Shown here: in pieces, positions 1-13,072 of the stretch | Numbering within the stretch: the first letter of the stretch is position 1 | Layout: every line of letters begins with the position of its first letter | Assembly (NCBI GenBank): GCA_963082975.1 | Contig: OY720344.1 | Coordinates: 31,469,172-31,533,171 of the forward strand | Reading direction: 5' to 3' | Source: Labia minor | Taxonomy: Eukaryota > Arthropoda > Insecta > Dermaptera > Spongiphoridae | DNA: 64,000 nt | Program-made: the position numbers and the translations under genes | The notes under the pieces: generated by a model | Database searches by the model: none | Told to the model about the DNA's origin: nothing | What the model saw: the letters and a program-made list of their open reading frames with translations, nothing else

Positions 1-578
1 TAATAGCTCCAGCAATGCATGAAAGGTAAATAAATACCATTGAATTATAACATATTATTCACATTTATTTTGATATACACGTAAAAACAATTTTATTTTT
101 ATTTATATGTATATATAATATTATTTATAGTTTTATTTTATTATTTAATAAAATAATTATTATAAAATATTAATTTAACAAAAAAAAATACTTTTTCTTC
201 ATTTAAGTTTTATATCTTAAATTTTTCACCTCTAATAAACATAATTGATTCTTATTATCATCAATGTAAAATTATGAAATTGAGAAGTTTGGGTTAATGA
301 CTATCTTCTCTCTAATTTTTGACTCTAAATTTTATTATTTTCTTTTGAATATCTAAAATAGTATTAGAATATAATTACAACTGTGTTATTTTATTCACAT
401 AAACATCGATAAATATCTATTTCTTAATTTTTTTTTATGTTGTATTTGTTTTACCTAAGCAAATTCTATTTTGCCCAAATAAAATTTGAACGCTGAATGT
501 GTCAAATTTTTATTTTCTCTATTGAATTTCACTTTGTCATAAAATTTATAGCATTCATTAATGTATTCCTAATTGTAG
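1..578. other. intron sequence at left edge
   Basis: This stretch is AT-rich and shows no coding signal. It ends in a splice acceptor (TTGTAG, 573-578) directly before the first visible exon of the plus-strand gene, so it is read as the 3' part of an intron whose upstream exon lies outside the window. Confidence 0.6.
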
Positions 579-3500
579 ATTGAAACTTGAAGAAGAGCAA
601 AGACAACGAGAGCTTCGTCATCAAGAAGAACAAGAACGAGAAAGGGAACGGGAGAGAGAACGAGAGCGGGAGCGAGATAGAGAACGGCGAGATAAATCCA
701 GGCGCAGTCCTCGACCCTCTGCTGCCCATCATGCTGAGCAGACAGGTGTCGTTTCTTCTTATCCCCGAGATGGAAGCCAGGAATTCCGCCAGAATTCTAG
801 CCAATATTACTACTTCCCATCTTGTTAAGGCTATCGTTAGAAAGTAGAAATGAACATTCATGCATCATTTATTTTATTTTATTTTTTTCTTATTGTATAA
901 GTGATTATTATTCTTAGAAAACATTTTTATATTTATTAAAAAAAAAAACTTATTTTTATCAAAATAACTTGATTTTTTTTCTTTAATTATTTGAAAAATT
1001 GTTATAAGGCTCGTTTGCACGTTCTGTTTTTGTTTCATCAACTGATCTGTTCCCCGGCGTCTGTACATGAGAATTTGGACAATCTCTTTGTGCAGATGGT
1101 GAAGAATAGACCAGTTTTATCAAATCAACGGAACGTCTAAACAAGTGAATCTTAGTTTCAAAATATATTGGAAAAAAAATATTTTAATTTTTCAAAATAT
1201 TGTACTTTCCTGATATTTAGTTCTTTTTCATTTTTGTACTTTTCTAGAAATTAATTATCCCATTATTATTATTTATTATTGTTAATATTACAATATGTAT
1301 ATGAAATTATTCACTTAATTAATTTTTATCAAATCACTATTTAAAATAGTAGAAAAAATTATGTTATTCTAGTTTCACCAAGCACAAAACTAAACTTTCG
1401 AATTAAATGTTAAATTTGTATAATGTGATTTTTAACTGAAATTATACAATTAAATCGAAAATTGCAATCTAATTTTCAATTTTCCTACTTGTTTGACTAT
1501 TAAATCATTATTTTATCTTTTTTTAATATATATTTAATCAATAAAATATAGCTTTACAGTCTAACTTTCCATTTTCAATATTTAGTATATAATTAGTAGA
1601 AACCATGTATGATCATAGTTTCTTTTCACTTCAAAAGATTCATTTAAAAAAATTCGCTCAGAAATTTATTATATTAAAATATTTTTGGAAGTATTAATTG
1701 TATCTTCAAACATGTTATTCATACAAGCAAAAACTCTAGAATGCAAGATGACTTCCAACTTTGTATTAATCTTTTGCAATTAACAAAAAACAAATTTCAT
1801 ATTGTTACACATTGACCAAAAAACTATGTGTAAAATCATTTGGTCTCTATGTCAAAGCCCTCTTGGTAATTAAATTTCTGGCGGATTTCCTGGACATCCT
1901 TCCTAGAGCCTTTACCACACGGTTCCTTTGTTTGTTCCAGCTAGGAAGGCGCCACTAGTGTGCGGGCCTCGTGAGCTCGCCTACCCCCCGACGCATTCTA
2001 CCCCCAATCCGTCGCCTGCCAATTCCAGCACCATTGCTGCGCGTCTCATCGTTCCCTCGTCTATTCCTCAACCTACAAGTGCCACCCTAGCTCCGCCTCC
2101 ACCACCCCCAGCACCTCACATTCCTTCAAGTTCTCATCATCGCTCTCCTGCCATTCACACTAATTCTATTATACATACTTCTAGTCAAAGGCTTCCACAG
2201 CCTCATAATAGTCTCCTACCTACCAACAACACTTCAGCTCCTTCCTTGCAACCTTCATCTACAATACCTGTTTCTCAACCTCTTCCTCCACCTCCACATC
2301 AACTTCATCCTCCACCCCCTCCTCCACCACCAACACATTCACAAGCTTCAATTGGAAAAAAGGAACCTCTTCCATTTGTTCGCCCCTTTGAGGATTCATT
2401 TGTTCCAAAAGTTCATCGACCTAAGCCATCTGTTTTGTTACCCCCACCACCTGTACCAACTAAGACAATTACCATGCATACTCCTGCTTCTGCTCCACCG
2501 ATAATGAGTAAACCTTTGGCACCTCCACAACCTTTGCCTCTACAATTGGATACAGGGAAACCACCCCCTAATCATCCACACCAACAAATACATCAACATC
2601 CACCAATGCAACATCCAGTAATTCAAAAACCAACACCAGTTATTGCCAAGATTGTAACGAACAACGAAAATACACCACCAAACAAACATCACTCAATGCC
2701 AGCGGTATTGAATGTTCCTGATGCTTCAAAAGTTCTTGCTGCTGTGACCACTGCTAAAGAGAAGGCTGCTCAATGTGCAACATCTCCAGCCACAGCACAT
2801 GCTCCAGCTGTTCCCTCAGCTACCAATGTTTTCAATACCGCTGCAACAATTGTACCTCCACCACCAAGTTCCCTCATGTCTACATGGGACTATCATTATT
2901 TGTCCAAATGCTATACCTCAAGTCAAAAGGTATATATAAATTCCATGTTTATTTATATAGATTATCTTTCTATGATGATATTTTTATAATCCTAATTTAC
3001 TAATTATATATAATTAAAAACAATCCTTTATTTATTTATTTATTTGTATATTAACTATTTAATAATTAAAATGAAAAATCAACAATAATTATTTTTATTA
3101 AATCCAAATAAGTCATATATAAAAATTTATTAAATAAAATAAAATAATTTTTCTTAAAAAATGTAGATATAAACATTTTTTTTCATTTACCTATTGTAGA
3201 GTTTAGAGACGTGGAATGAGCCCTTGGTGGCTTCATCTGCTCCATCGTCTCTCTCGAATTCTGCCACTTCTCGTCCATCCTCTCCAGTTACTAGCAAATT
3301 GGATCTTCTCGAAAAACGTCGCAAGGCTCGCGCTCTTGGACTACAAAATTCTTATGGAGGAGATTCAAGTGGAGATGAATTACCAGATCCATCAATGAAA
3401 CTTTGGATTACAAAGGGACCACCAGATAAAATTAAAGCAACACCTACAAAAATTCGATTTTTAGCAATGTTTGGATTAAAAACACTTGCAGAAAGCAATG

Positions 3501-6133
3501 GTAAAGATTAATCAATTTTAACAATTTTAAAAATAAAAATCCCTATTTTAAATATATATATATACAATAATGATTTTTTCTTTAATAATTTATTTTTAAA
3601 ATTTAATTTAATTTCAGAAATGGAATTGGACCGATTAGAACGACGTGCCAAATTACGTGATCCTTTAAGTCCAGATGATGTTTGTGAAGAAAAATGTCTC
3701 CGAACAGTATCATTATCCCTTCCTAGGCCTAAATATTTTTGGGCAAGAAGTGATGCTCTTTGCCGAGCTCAAGATTTTAAGGCCAAATCTCGCTTTTTAC
3801 GATCTCTTGGTCTCACCATTCGAACTCGAAAAGATAGAGGAGGTGTGAATAATAAAATTATCACTATTTAAAATTAATCTTTTAAATGTTTTTATGTTAT
3901 TCAATTAACATTTAAATTTAATTATTTTTATAACATTACTCCATTCTCATTTTATACATTTTCTAATTTATTTTATTGTTAATCCGAAAATAACAACTTG
4001 AAACTATAAATTATTTAGTTATTATTTTAGATCAATAAATAATTATTCTAATGATAAAATAAATAATAAATTTAAATTAAAAATAAACAATGAATAGTCT
4101 TAAAGAATATAAATTTTAAAAGTGAAATATATATATATAGATAGATAGAGGATGTCTGATTGTCAATTTATCTGTTTATGTGTTTCCATAAAATATCATG
4201 ATAACGTTATGTTTTTATGCATTTTTTTAAAAGAATAGTTGTATAATATAAGCAAATGGCGACTTTCTCCAATGTTCCCTTTTTTTTGCAATTCCACGAA
4301 GTAGAAAATATTTATCCCGATAATTTGTTCTTCTTCTTATGTTCTTTCATAATTTCACGTTCACAAGTCAAATGACCCCTAAAAAACGTCCCTCATACCA
4401 AACATCTTCGGAAAAAAGATTTACTTTTCAATCAACCTTAATAAAAATTTCAATGCATTATTTCGATATTGCGAATCTCAGATATTTTTCAAGCCAAAAC
4501 TACAAATGTTTATTTTATAATATAACAATAAATAATAATTTCATTATTTTATTAAATTATATAAATAATCAATTTTAAACTCTATTAAAGATTTATATTT
4601 GTTAATTTATTGTTGTTTTAGAAGCTGAACAAGTCTGGGAGCTAGTGATTGCAGAACGACTTCGGAGAAATGCAGTTGATCCACTCATTAGTTATTGTCG
4701 TGATATGCAACCTATTCCAACATCTGATTTGGCATCATCTCCGCCTTTACCTCCTCCTCCTCCTCCCCCAAGACTTGAAAAAGCTTCACATAAACCTCCA
4801 ATGCGACTTCTTAATTATAATTATTCGAAATTGAAAAAAAGACCCTTTTCTCCCGATTCTCTTTCATCATTTCCGCCCAGTAAACACAGTGCCCCTAATC
4901 CCCCCGATTCTCTTTCATCATTTCCGCCCAGTAAAAACAGTGCCCCTGATCCCCCCGATTCTCTTTCATCATTTCCGCCCAGTAAACACAGTGCCCCTAA
5001 TCCCCCCGATTCTCTTTCATCATTTCCGCCCAGTGCCCCTAATTCCCCCAATTCCACTAGTCCACCATCTCAGCTCTCTCCTGAGACACCAACATCATCC
5101 AATAATAATTCTTCCTGTATCATGGCCCATTATCAATGTCCACATCAACATCCTCAATTACATTGTATTTGCGGAATAGCTGCTGTCGTCAATGGACCCA
5201 CAAAAATGTTTCATCAAGTTAATGGTGTTATGAAACCTGTTCCAACTGCTCCAACACCTAAAACCGATTCAGATTCTTCAAATGAGCCACGCTGGCGTGG
5301 CTTAGAATGGTTATTTGAAGCTTATCGTAGACATCTTCAAGGTAAATAAAACATTTTTATTTTTAATACACAATTTTTGATAATGTACCATTTATCAGTC
5401 AATAAAAAAATAATTATATTTATACAATTATTTTAATTTATAAATAAACAAATCAATATGTGCATTTTTTAAATATATAAAATAAAAGAAAAATAAGTTA
5501 GAAATAATTTAGAATTGGTTTTCAAATTAATCTCCGTTGATTCAAAAATTATCGATGAATTGGAAATTCAAAAATTCTTTCTTAGCTGAAAATAATCAGA
5601 GAATAAAAAGTGTTTTTGAGGATGCATTTATTTATTTTTGGCAAAATGATTATTTAACTTTCAATGAATGTTTGACTATTTTGAAAACATAAATTTGTAC
5701 TCTATTGAGATATTTATTATTAAATTAATTATGAAAGATAGAAAAATACATCTAAATAAATAAAATTTTAGAACCATCAATTTCATTTTTTTTATAAAAG
5801 TAGAATGTATGAAATTAATACATAATTTGAATTAAATATAAAAATAATAATTAAATGTCATTTAAAAAAAAATTCCTAAGTTATTTTTGTCAATTTTTTA
5901 TTTATTTATTTATTTTTATTTAAGAAACTGATTCCGAACGTTTGGTTCTTCGAGAGCAATGCGCCCGTCTCCGCCGACTTCAAGTGACGCGTGAACGTGA
6001 AATTGACACATTAGACAATCGTCTTTGTGAATTGATGGCACGGAAAACGTCCTTTGGACAAAAACGGAAACATCTTCAACATCAACTCGATCGACTTAAC
6101 GCATCCATCGATTTAGCTTTTACCCAACGGTAG
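579..6133 (+). CDS. Pro/His-rich co-regulator with C-terminal coiled coil, Gse1-like (tentative), 5' partial
   Basis: Six exons fit consensus splice sites and phases: 579-745, 1941-2929, 3200-3500, 3618-3842, 4622-5341 and 5925-6133 (TAG). They give one open frame of 869 residues after a split first codon. In order the protein has an Arg/Glu-repeat helix (exon 1), about 330 residues rich in Pro, His, Ser and Thr, basic conserved-looking blocks (LEKRRKARALGL; LRDPLSPDDVCEEKC; FLRSLGLTIRTRKDRGG), a proline stretch with 17-residue repeats, and a final heptad-like coiled coil (EIDTLDNRLCEL, then KHLQHQLDRL). There is no enzyme motif, signal peptide or membrane segment. An Arg/Glu coil, Pro-rich middle and C-terminal coiled coil suggest a Gse1-type nuclear scaffold, but this rests on layout and memory of the family rather than an alignment. 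The gene structure is firm and the name weak. The start codon lies to the left of the window. The 745 donor (GTGTCG) is the weakest site; reading through it stays open to a TAA at 828. Confidence 0.7.
4852..5037 (+). repeat. 51-bp coding minisatellite inside exon 5 of the Gse1-like gene
   Basis: A 51-bp unit starts at 4852, 4903, 4954 and about 5005, with the last copy cut short. It keeps frame and encodes 17-residue repeats of the type PDSLSSFPPSKHSAPNP. Copies differ at very few positions (for example AAACAC against AAAAAC, and CTAATC against CTGATC), so the array looks young and may vary in length between individuals. Confidence 0.9.
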
Positions 6134-6964
6134 CATCAGGCTCCAGTCGTCGTTGTCGTCAATACAAGACGTAATGTTATGACACGACGTCTGGGCAACA
6201 GCGGCAATAAAAGCAATACCAATATAAATAATAATAGTAATAATAATAGCGCAAAGCGCTAATAAAAGAAATGAAAAATACCAAAATGATGAGGGAAAAA
6301 AGTCAAGAAAGCTCGTTTTGGAGGCTTTGCTAGCCGAGCACCCGCCTCGTTAGACATTCCATTTGCAAAGTAAAACCCACACTACCACAATACACAGACA
6401 CACACAGAGAACCAACAGTATGCTATAGTCCTTTCACTAGTCGAATTTGGTTCCCGATAAAGAACATTCTTATGATTTATTTTAAAATAAATAAATAAAA
6501 ATAAATAATCAGATCATTGGAGTGTTTTTGTATCGGGTACTTAGTCAACCGTACAATATAGATATCCATTTACTAATAATTGCCAAATATTAAACTGTTT
6601 CCTATTAGCTCGAACAGTCGAACATTATGTTAAAGTGTATATATTATTATATATATATATATACGTCCAGAGAATGCCTTTCGTATAAATTTCAAACGGC
6701 TTGTTTATTTGAGGCTAGTGCCCTATATATATATATATATATATATACCTATAATTTTTTTTTTGCATTCCTAAAATTATAATAAAAATAACTGTTGAAA
6801 CATTCCTTGCTACTTTTAAGTGCCGTGTCGTGGCGTTTTTAGTATAGGCTAGGAACAAATTATCGAACGAATGTCGAACTTTTCCTATTTTTTAAACAAA
6901 GAAAAAAAAATTAATATAATATGAAAACCGGAAAGAATCTTATTATTATGATTATATTAATTAC

Positions 6965-6999
<35 letters not shown>

Positions 7000-8896
7000 T
7001 TATATATATTAAGAGAAGATATTTTTCTTTCATAGCTTCGAAATTCGAAAATTATTTCAAAGTTTTGTGAGAAAAAATAGTCTTCCTCTTGACCTGTAAA
7101 TATTAATATCAATAAAACAAAAATAAAAAAAAATATAAAAAAAAAATTTAAAAAAAAAAATAAAAAATAAATTAATATTACTAAAAATAATTTTAAAAAA
7201 ATAATTAATAAAAATATATAGATCCAAAAATAAAATAAAAAATTCTATTACAGGATTCAATTTTTTTTTTTACTTTCCTGGGGTGTGTATTTTATTCTAA
7301 AAAATACATTACTTTTTATTTATTCTATCTTATCTTTATTTAAATTATTGATATATATATATAAAAATTGAAAAATGTAATATGTTAAAAAAAAAACTTT
7401 TTTTTATATAAAGGCTTATGTATATTTTATTAATTTTATGTAACATTTTTGTTGTATTTGTAAAATAATCATCATTTTTTTTATTTATTTTTAAAATTAA
7501 ATTTATAAATTAAAAAAATATAAATATAATGAAAATGTAAGGTTTTTATTAAATAATATACGCGTACTTATATACTTCACAGTATGTATGGGCAATATAG
7601 CTCCAAAAAAGTACTTAGGGTATTATTAAATAAATTTAATAAAACAATGGTTATTCATATATAATTCCAATATAACTATTTTAATTTCTATAATATGAAT
7701 ATTTTGAAAATATTCAAAATTTTACAAAATAAGTATTAAAGTGATAATTATATCTAATGAATTTTATAAAATAAAAAATTCTTTGAATCATTAACCCCTG
7801 GGAAAGCTTATGTGTGTGAATTATTTTATTTTATTTAATAAAAATAAATTAAAATTATTTAAAATTTTGTAAGAATCCTGTATCAGAATTTTAATTATAT
7901 ATATAAAACTCAAAAAGTTTTCAATTACTGAACTCGAAAATATTGGATGTTTCACCTACATCGTGATAAATGATTTTAAAATAAAAATCCAGAAAGGTGA
8001 CTGAAAATTTTTGGTAGGATTTCTGATGGACCATTTTAATATAAAGTACTTATTCTTTTTATTTAATCCTTGTTAAAATAAAACAATTTCTAAAATTATT
8101 TTAATTAATTTATCAAAAACATAATAAATATAAATTAAGTAATTTAATGGATCTGGATTTATTAATTTGTGTATAATTTTACTAAAATTAATGTTAAAAT
8201 TCGATTTTCTTAAGAATTTCGGACAAATATAAATATATCTATATATTGTCTGTATTTGGAAGTCAATTTTATAAATTAATTTAATTATTTTTTTTCTTTT
8301 TTTATTGTTTCCCTTCTTTTGTATATATGTATATGTAAAAAGTATTTGTAATGAATTAAGGAATTTGAAAATGTCGCAATATTTGAATATCTTTGTAATA
8401 TTTATACAAATTTCTCTGAATTTATGTCAAGATTACCAATCGAAATGTGTTCCAAATATTTTGGTTTTTGAAAAACCAAAATAAATATTCTAGCAATTAT
8501 TTGGGACTATAAAAGAATCTCCAACCCCTCAGTTCCTCCCAAATAAAAACAACTCTTTGGATATCATTATTATTTTTTTATTTAAAAATAACGCAACTTC
8601 AAATATAAAAAAAAATTTTTATTTCATCTGAACATAGTGATATAAGATAAATACATTTATTTTCTTCATTCTTAAATATATTTAAGACACTCTATTTTTA
8701 TCAATAAACTTAAAATATAATAGTATTTCTTTAGTAGATTATAAAAAAAAATATTATTACAAAATGATTTTGATTAAAGCTTTACTTCATGAAAAATACC
8801 TTCAGAATAATTTATTTTAAATATTATATTTATAAATATATATTTATTTAACTTTGAATAGAATTTTTTTAAAATAATTAAATTTAAGGAAATACA
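6134..8896. other. 3' UTR of the Gse1-like gene and AT-rich convergent intergenic spacer
   Basis: After the TAG at 6133 comes moderately GC-rich sequence with AATAAA signals near 6207 and 6262, followed by AT-rich DNA with (TA)n tracts near 6648-6663, 6722-6748 and 6967-6999. The right part approaches the 3' end of deltex on the other strand; TTTATT near 8810 is a plausible minus-strand polyadenylation signal. I see no other gene. Confidence 0.5.
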
Positions 8897-10483
8897 TTAT
8901 CGTACTTCCTGATATAAACTCTCTTGGACCGAAAGGTCTTTGTCGGTTATTCCTTGCACAGCTAATTCTTGTAGACAACGATCGAGGAAGCTTGGATCAG
9001 GGAATCCATGCTCGCCAATTCCTGGTTCTGTTTTATGATGAATTTCATTCCAAGTGACAACATCTTCACGTCCTGTCGTCACCGAGCGGCCGACTGTGAA
9101 AATTAATCTTCTTTTGAATCCAACGGCTAATAATTGAAGGACTTTTCGACCCTTTGGAGTATCAGGTAAATAGCATATTCGGGGGAAACCGACAGCATAG
9201 TATGGCCGTCCTGGGTTAGGATGCTCTGGTCCTTGAATTCCGCTGGTAATATCGTATGTGATACGAATGGTTCTGGTGCCCATATGCCCTGGTAGGGAGT
9301 ATTCGACAAGCGTCCAGTCCATCGATCCAGGAGGTTGGTTTCCTGTTTTGTAACCGTAAATCGCCATGCAAATTGGGCATTGAATATACAGGGAACTTCT
9401 TTGTTGGGTTAACATGGAATTAAGACAATCTAAATGAAGTTGATGGTTACATCTGGTTAAAATGACACATAGATTATCCGGGGTTTCTTTAAAATCAACT
9501 AAACAAACGGGACAGATACAACCTGGGGTAAAAGTATCGCATACTTTAACATATCGAGAGACAAGATCACTTGCTGGATCTAAACCTACAATTCGGCTAG
9601 TGGATGCTTGAGGGGATTCGAAAACGTCATCCAAGGAGCTCATCGAACAATCGAGTAGATGATTGTTGCTCTCCGTGGATAGATAAGTGGAGACGGTATC
9701 GACGGAGGGTCGACGACCACTTTGCGTTGAGCTGCATTCCAAATCAATTGACGGTGTTTGGATTTCTCTTCTTGGTAGAGGATGATTTATTGTAGAAGGT
9801 GCCTGGGGATTCGATGCCTTACTACTACTAGTAAAAATATTTCGTATTGTTCTTGCAATTCCAGATTCAGGGGTTTTCCCTTTTTTGCTTGGCAATTTTT
9901 TGGTTGCTGGTTTTGTATGTTTCGGAATTTCTTTGGGTTTGGGTTTTTGTTTTCTGGCGGCAATTTGTGCTAATTCTTCGGGTGTAATTTTAACTAAGGG
10001 ATAGGGCGCTTGTTTGACTCGACGAATATTTCGTACAAATCCAGTTGAGTTTCTCACTTGCGTGAGATTTGAAAAATTGATAGCGTAAGGAAATGACGGG
10101 TAAATCTTACTGATATCGGTAGTCTGATCGCCGCAGGCCCACGCCTCTTCAATCACGCATTGAATTTCGATATCGTAGGTGTGCCATTCGCCGTGATTAT
10201 CTCCTGCCCATTCCCATTTGGCACCCTTACCTGCTAAAGAATCTGGACGGTAATATCTTCTTCTCACATTAAAGGGCATGTCCTCTTCTTCACAGCATTG
10301 GGTTTTTGTTTTTAAATTAATATAATATTTATCCAAAAGTGGATCTGCATCACTAAGCATCACTCGGGTCAATCGTTTGCAATTTGCCCTTTCTAATAAT
10401 TGTGACACTTCAGGGCTATAGGGCCTCCAACGTCCCTGGAGATTTTCCCATTCCCAAACGACAACTGCATGGCCAGATGACAT
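8897..10483 (-). CDS. dx: Deltex, WWE-RING-DTC E3 ubiquitin ligase of Notch signalling
   Basis: A 528-residue protein in a single uninterrupted exon. Two WWE domains come first (about 5-80 with [11 protein letters not shown], and 84-160 with [12 protein letters not shown]); in Deltex these bind the Notch ankyrin repeats. A basic, Ser/Pro-rich linker follows. A RING-H2 finger spans 324-372 ([17 protein letters not shown]), and the Deltex C-terminal domain runs to the end (about 380-525; [22 protein letters not shown]). Every family hallmark is present in the right order, so identification is confident. Deltex ubiquitinates and routes Notch in the cytoplasm and on endosomes. The ATG at 10483 is chosen because the frame upstream contains only a GTG before leaving the exon. 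The protein is shorter than Drosophila Deltex (about 740 residues), the difference being in the linkers. It lies tail to tail with the Gse1-like gene. Whether the lack of introns is ancestral or marks a retrocopy cannot be decided here, but the intact frame and upstream acceptor favour a functional gene. Confidence 0.95.
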   Translation of the reverse strand: MSSGHAVVVWEWENLQGRWRPYSPEVSQLLERANCKRLTRVMLSDADPLLDKYYINLKTKTQCCEEEDMPFNVRRRYYRPDSLAGKGAKWEWAGDNHGEWHTYDIEIQCVIEEAWACGDQTTDISKIYPSFPYAINFSNLTQVRNSTGFVRNIRRVKQAPYPLVKITPEELAQIAARKQKPKPKEIPKHTKPATKKLPSKKGKTPESGIARTIRNIFTSSSKASNPQAPSTINHPLPRREIQTPSIDLECSSTQSGRRPSVDTVSTYLSTESNNHLLDCSMSSLDDVFESPQASTSRIVGLDPASDLVSRYVKVCDTFTPGCICPVCLVDFKETPDNLCVILTRCNHQLHLDCLNSMLTQQRSSLYIQCPICMAIYGYKTGNQPPGSMDWTLVEYSLPGHMGTRTIRITYDITSGIQGPEHPNPGRPYYAVGFPRICYLPDTPKGRKVLQLLAVGFKRRLIFTVGRSVTTGREDVVTWNEIHHKTEPGIGEHGFPDPSFLDRCLQELAVQGITDKDLSVQESLYQEVR

Positions 10484-10484
10484 T

Positions 10485-10532
10485 TTAAAAAACACTTCCC
10501 ATTGCTCGATGTCTAAGAAAGAAATGAAAAAG
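10485..10532 (-). promoter_or_regulatory. deltex 5' UTR: splice acceptor and short upstream ORF
   Basis: Read on the minus strand, a pyrimidine tract ending CTTTCTTAG sits at 10513-10525, giving an acceptor with the exon starting at 10512. Between it and the deltex ATG lies a six-codon upstream ORF (10502 to 10485: ATG GGA AGT GTT TTT TAA) that ends one base before the start codon. This suggests a 5' UTR intron and possible translational damping. Inferred from sequence only. Confidence 0.5.
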
Positions 10533-10559
10533 AGATTTGTAACTGATAACTAATCGTAA

Positions 10560-11170
10560 GGATGAAAATGAAACCGTGGGAAAATCATCTGAGCTTGTAG
10601 CTTGCAGCAATCCAAAGCACTGTCACTCCCCTCCCAACCATTTTCAAAAGAGTGGGAAATTTGAAATGACTCATTTTTATATTGATTTATTTATTTTTTT
10701 ATTACTTTCTATTGAAATTATTCTAATACGTAAGATAATTTAATTTACAAATTATTTACATTATATTTTTTAAAGTGTTTTATAATTATACACTTTATAA
10801 TTTTATAACAAAAATAATTTTAAAATAAGATTTATTCAAATGATTAAAAAAGCGCTAAAACCAAATAATTTTATTTATTAAAATTTGTTTTTGTGTTTAT
10901 GTTTTATTTTTTTTATTGTTTTATTTTCTTATATATATTAAATCATTAATAAGTTTTTTATTTCATTAAGATTTTTATAAATTTAAATTATAAAATCAAT
11001 CATTCTATATTATTTTATGATTGATTTCTAGATTAGAAAATAGGTATTTATATTTTTCATTTAAGTAATTAAAATATTGTAAAACGATATAAAAATAATT
11101 AATATTTATATCTATTAATAATATATTGATCTTGTGTTGAGATGAAATCATTCATAAGCATTCATGCATA
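10560..11170. other. AT-rich intergenic spacer upstream of deltex
   Basis: The first 120 bases are relatively GC-rich (around 10560-10680, including a CCCTCCC motif) and could be the deltex promoter or a 5' exon. The rest is AT-rich with no recognisable gene or repeat. Confidence 0.3.
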
Positions 11171-11182
11171 GCCTGTTCTTAT

Positions 11183-11624
11183 TTAGAGGAATTTTTGATA
11201 GATGCTCAACTTGACTATTTTTTCAGGAGAACGTGGAGGCCATTCAAAATCGGATTTGAGAGAGATTATCCGATCCTGAAACATTGCAGTTAACAACTGC
11301 ATTGTGGCTCTAGCAGTATGTGCAGTTGCTCCATCTTGTTGCCACCAATACCCTGCCATGTTTACTAACTGAGGTTGAACAAAATTCGCTAGCATGTCTC
11401 GATATGGCGCATATACAATCTTTGCGTTGCAACAATTGACCGTCCATTTTCAAAGTAAAATTCAATTATCTTCACTCGTTGTTCTGTTGTAAACTTATCC
11501 ATGCCAAAAATTTCCAGGGATTATATTTTTTAATTCTGAAAAGAGAAAAAGAAATATATTAATAGAAAAAAGTTATTTAATTTTCAAAATGTAAAGTGAC
11601 TTCTGGGCCACCCTATATATATAA
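11183..11624 (-). mobile_element. internally deleted mariner/Tc1-type transposon remnant
   Basis: The minus strand from 11502 gives a start typical of insect mariner-like transposases (MDKFTTEQRVKIIEFYFENG), then jumps to the catalytic region (WWQQDGATAHTARATM, then EWPPRSPE), where the Asp of QQDGA is a catalytic residue. The two parts are in different frames and the middle is missing, so it is dead. The right end carries the motif CTTCTGGGCCACCCTATATA, found again at 12153-12178 as a second terminus. No matching left terminus was found. Confidence 0.8.
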
Positions 11625-11964
11625 ACAAGGAAACTATTCTAAAATAAACTGGAGTGTCTCCACTCGACTATCTCGCAATTTGAATTGGATTAAATAACAT
11701 ATATTATATTTAGATTAAATATAAATTAAAATTAATAAATAATATTTATTAAACCAGCGCGTGTTTGGCTCTGTTGATGGCACCACGTCACGTGATGACG
11801 CGTGATTTTCAGTGTTAAAAAATTAATTCCGGTACTTTCAGCGATTCAATCAAGCTGAAATTCTATATATAGCAGTTTTATACAATTTTTAATCATGTGA
11901 AAAACTATCAAACATATATCTTTATTTTTACGGTTACTTTAGAGGAAAAAAAATCAAAACGTGG

Positions 11965-12127
11965 TAGGTAATGACCCTCTTCCGGTTGAGCTACATTTCT
12001 CAAAAGTTGATAGAAGACCACAAATTTTTAATAATGCCCGTATACCAAATTTCATGATTCTAGCTCAAACCGTTTTTTCGTAATCTTATCTACATCCACA
12101 CATCCACACACACACACACACACACAA
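11965..12127 (+). repeat. interspersed repeat fragment ending in (CA)n
   Basis: Contains CCGGTTGAGCTACATTTCTC and ACCAAATTTCATGATTCTAG, followed by a (CA)n tract at about 12100-12127. The same block occurs inverted at about 27083-27240, where (GT)n leads into it. It is a dispersed family of unknown class with no coding capacity. Confidence 0.6.
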
Positions 12128-12180
12128 AAAAGTTATTTAATTTTCAAAATGTAAAGTGACTTCTGGGCCACCCTGTATAT
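12128..12180 (+). repeat. second copy of the mariner-like terminus
   Basis: About 50 bp matching 11566-11620 in the same orientation (including TTCAAAATGTAAAGTGACTT) and differing mainly at CCCTG against CCCTA. It is probably the surviving end of another copy, or a duplication made when the 11640-12120 block was inserted. Confidence 0.6.
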
Positions 12181-12544
12181 ATTTCCGGATTATTTATGAG
12201 GTTTTAGGTTTCGATTCTCGAGTTACTATTATTTTAATGAAAAAATATAATTTTTATCCTCCCATATTCTTTAAAAAAACATTTTAAATAATATTAATAT
12301 TTTTAAAACTACTATAGAGTGAAAAGACTCATTCTAGACTTACCAATAAAATAAATTCAAAATTTTAAATTGAAAATAGAATTTTCTGGTAGAATATATG
12401 GCAATATAATTGTCTTTATTTATAATTCTATTATTTTTATTTATGAATGAAAATGTTTTTCTCATTATAAATTTAATATATTATATTTTCAGTATCTGGA
12501 TTAAAAATAAATTTTATTTTTTCTTCTTTTATTAAAATGTACTA

Positions 12545-13072
12545 CCTGGTTCACCGAGCCGCGGCCCGGTACTTTAAAAAGATTATCCCTTAGGAACTAT
12601 TAATATTTAAGATTAAGATTATTATTTAAAATAAATAAACGACAAAATATATGAAACAATTTCAAATAATTTAAAAGAACATAAATAGTCATAAAACATA
12701 CAGCCCTTAAACGTACAAATTAATGCATTGAAAGACATAAAAGTTGTTGATATAACATAATATATATTTCGTAATTTGATTAAAAAAGATTATTAAAATA
12801 AATATTTTTAATTGTATTTAATTTATAATATTTTGTATTTAAGAAAGCACTGTCCGGAGTTACCCCTAGCCATTATTTTTATTATTAAAATTCCTATTTT
12901 AAATTAAGAAAAAACTAACAAAGATGATTTTTCCCGAGGCTAAAACCTATACAGTTTATTTATAAATATTTATCTATGGTGTGATTTTCAAAAAAGACCA
13001 TCGTGCAGTTTAATATTTCAAAAATACAAATATATATATATATTCAATTTTTGCTAGTATAATAAGAAAAGA
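12545..13072 (-). mobile_element. non-autonomous Helitron, family A copy 1
   Basis: On the minus strand it begins with TC in a TCTT(..)TTATTATACTAGC context (about 13072) and ends with a GC-rich hairpin (GGGCCGCGGCTC), a short spacer and CAGG followed by T (12545-12548). That is the layout of a Helitron: 5' TC, 3' hairpin plus CTRR, insertion between A and T. Closely related copies are at 16489-16853 (plus) and 23885-24431 (minus). No Rep/helicase is encoded. Confidence 0.65.

Noticed and set aside
746..828. Extension of the first visible exon to TAA at 828 as the true gene end
   Set aside because: Splicing at 745 into 1941 keeps phase and continues a long open protein with conserved-looking blocks; read-through remains only a possible alternative ending.
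529..861. Minus-strand open frame of 110 codons opposite the first exon
   Set aside because: It is the complement of the Arg/Glu-repeat coding sequence; the Ser/Leu/Phe-rich translation is an artefact of that composition.
4821..5057. Minus-strand frame with repeated GGNDERESGG
   Set aside because: It is the antisense of the 51-bp coding minisatellite in the Gse1-like exon and has no independent support.
7057..7260. Hydrophobic minus-strand frame rich in Phe and Ile
   Set aside because: It arises from A/T homopolymer runs and has no splice or promoter context.
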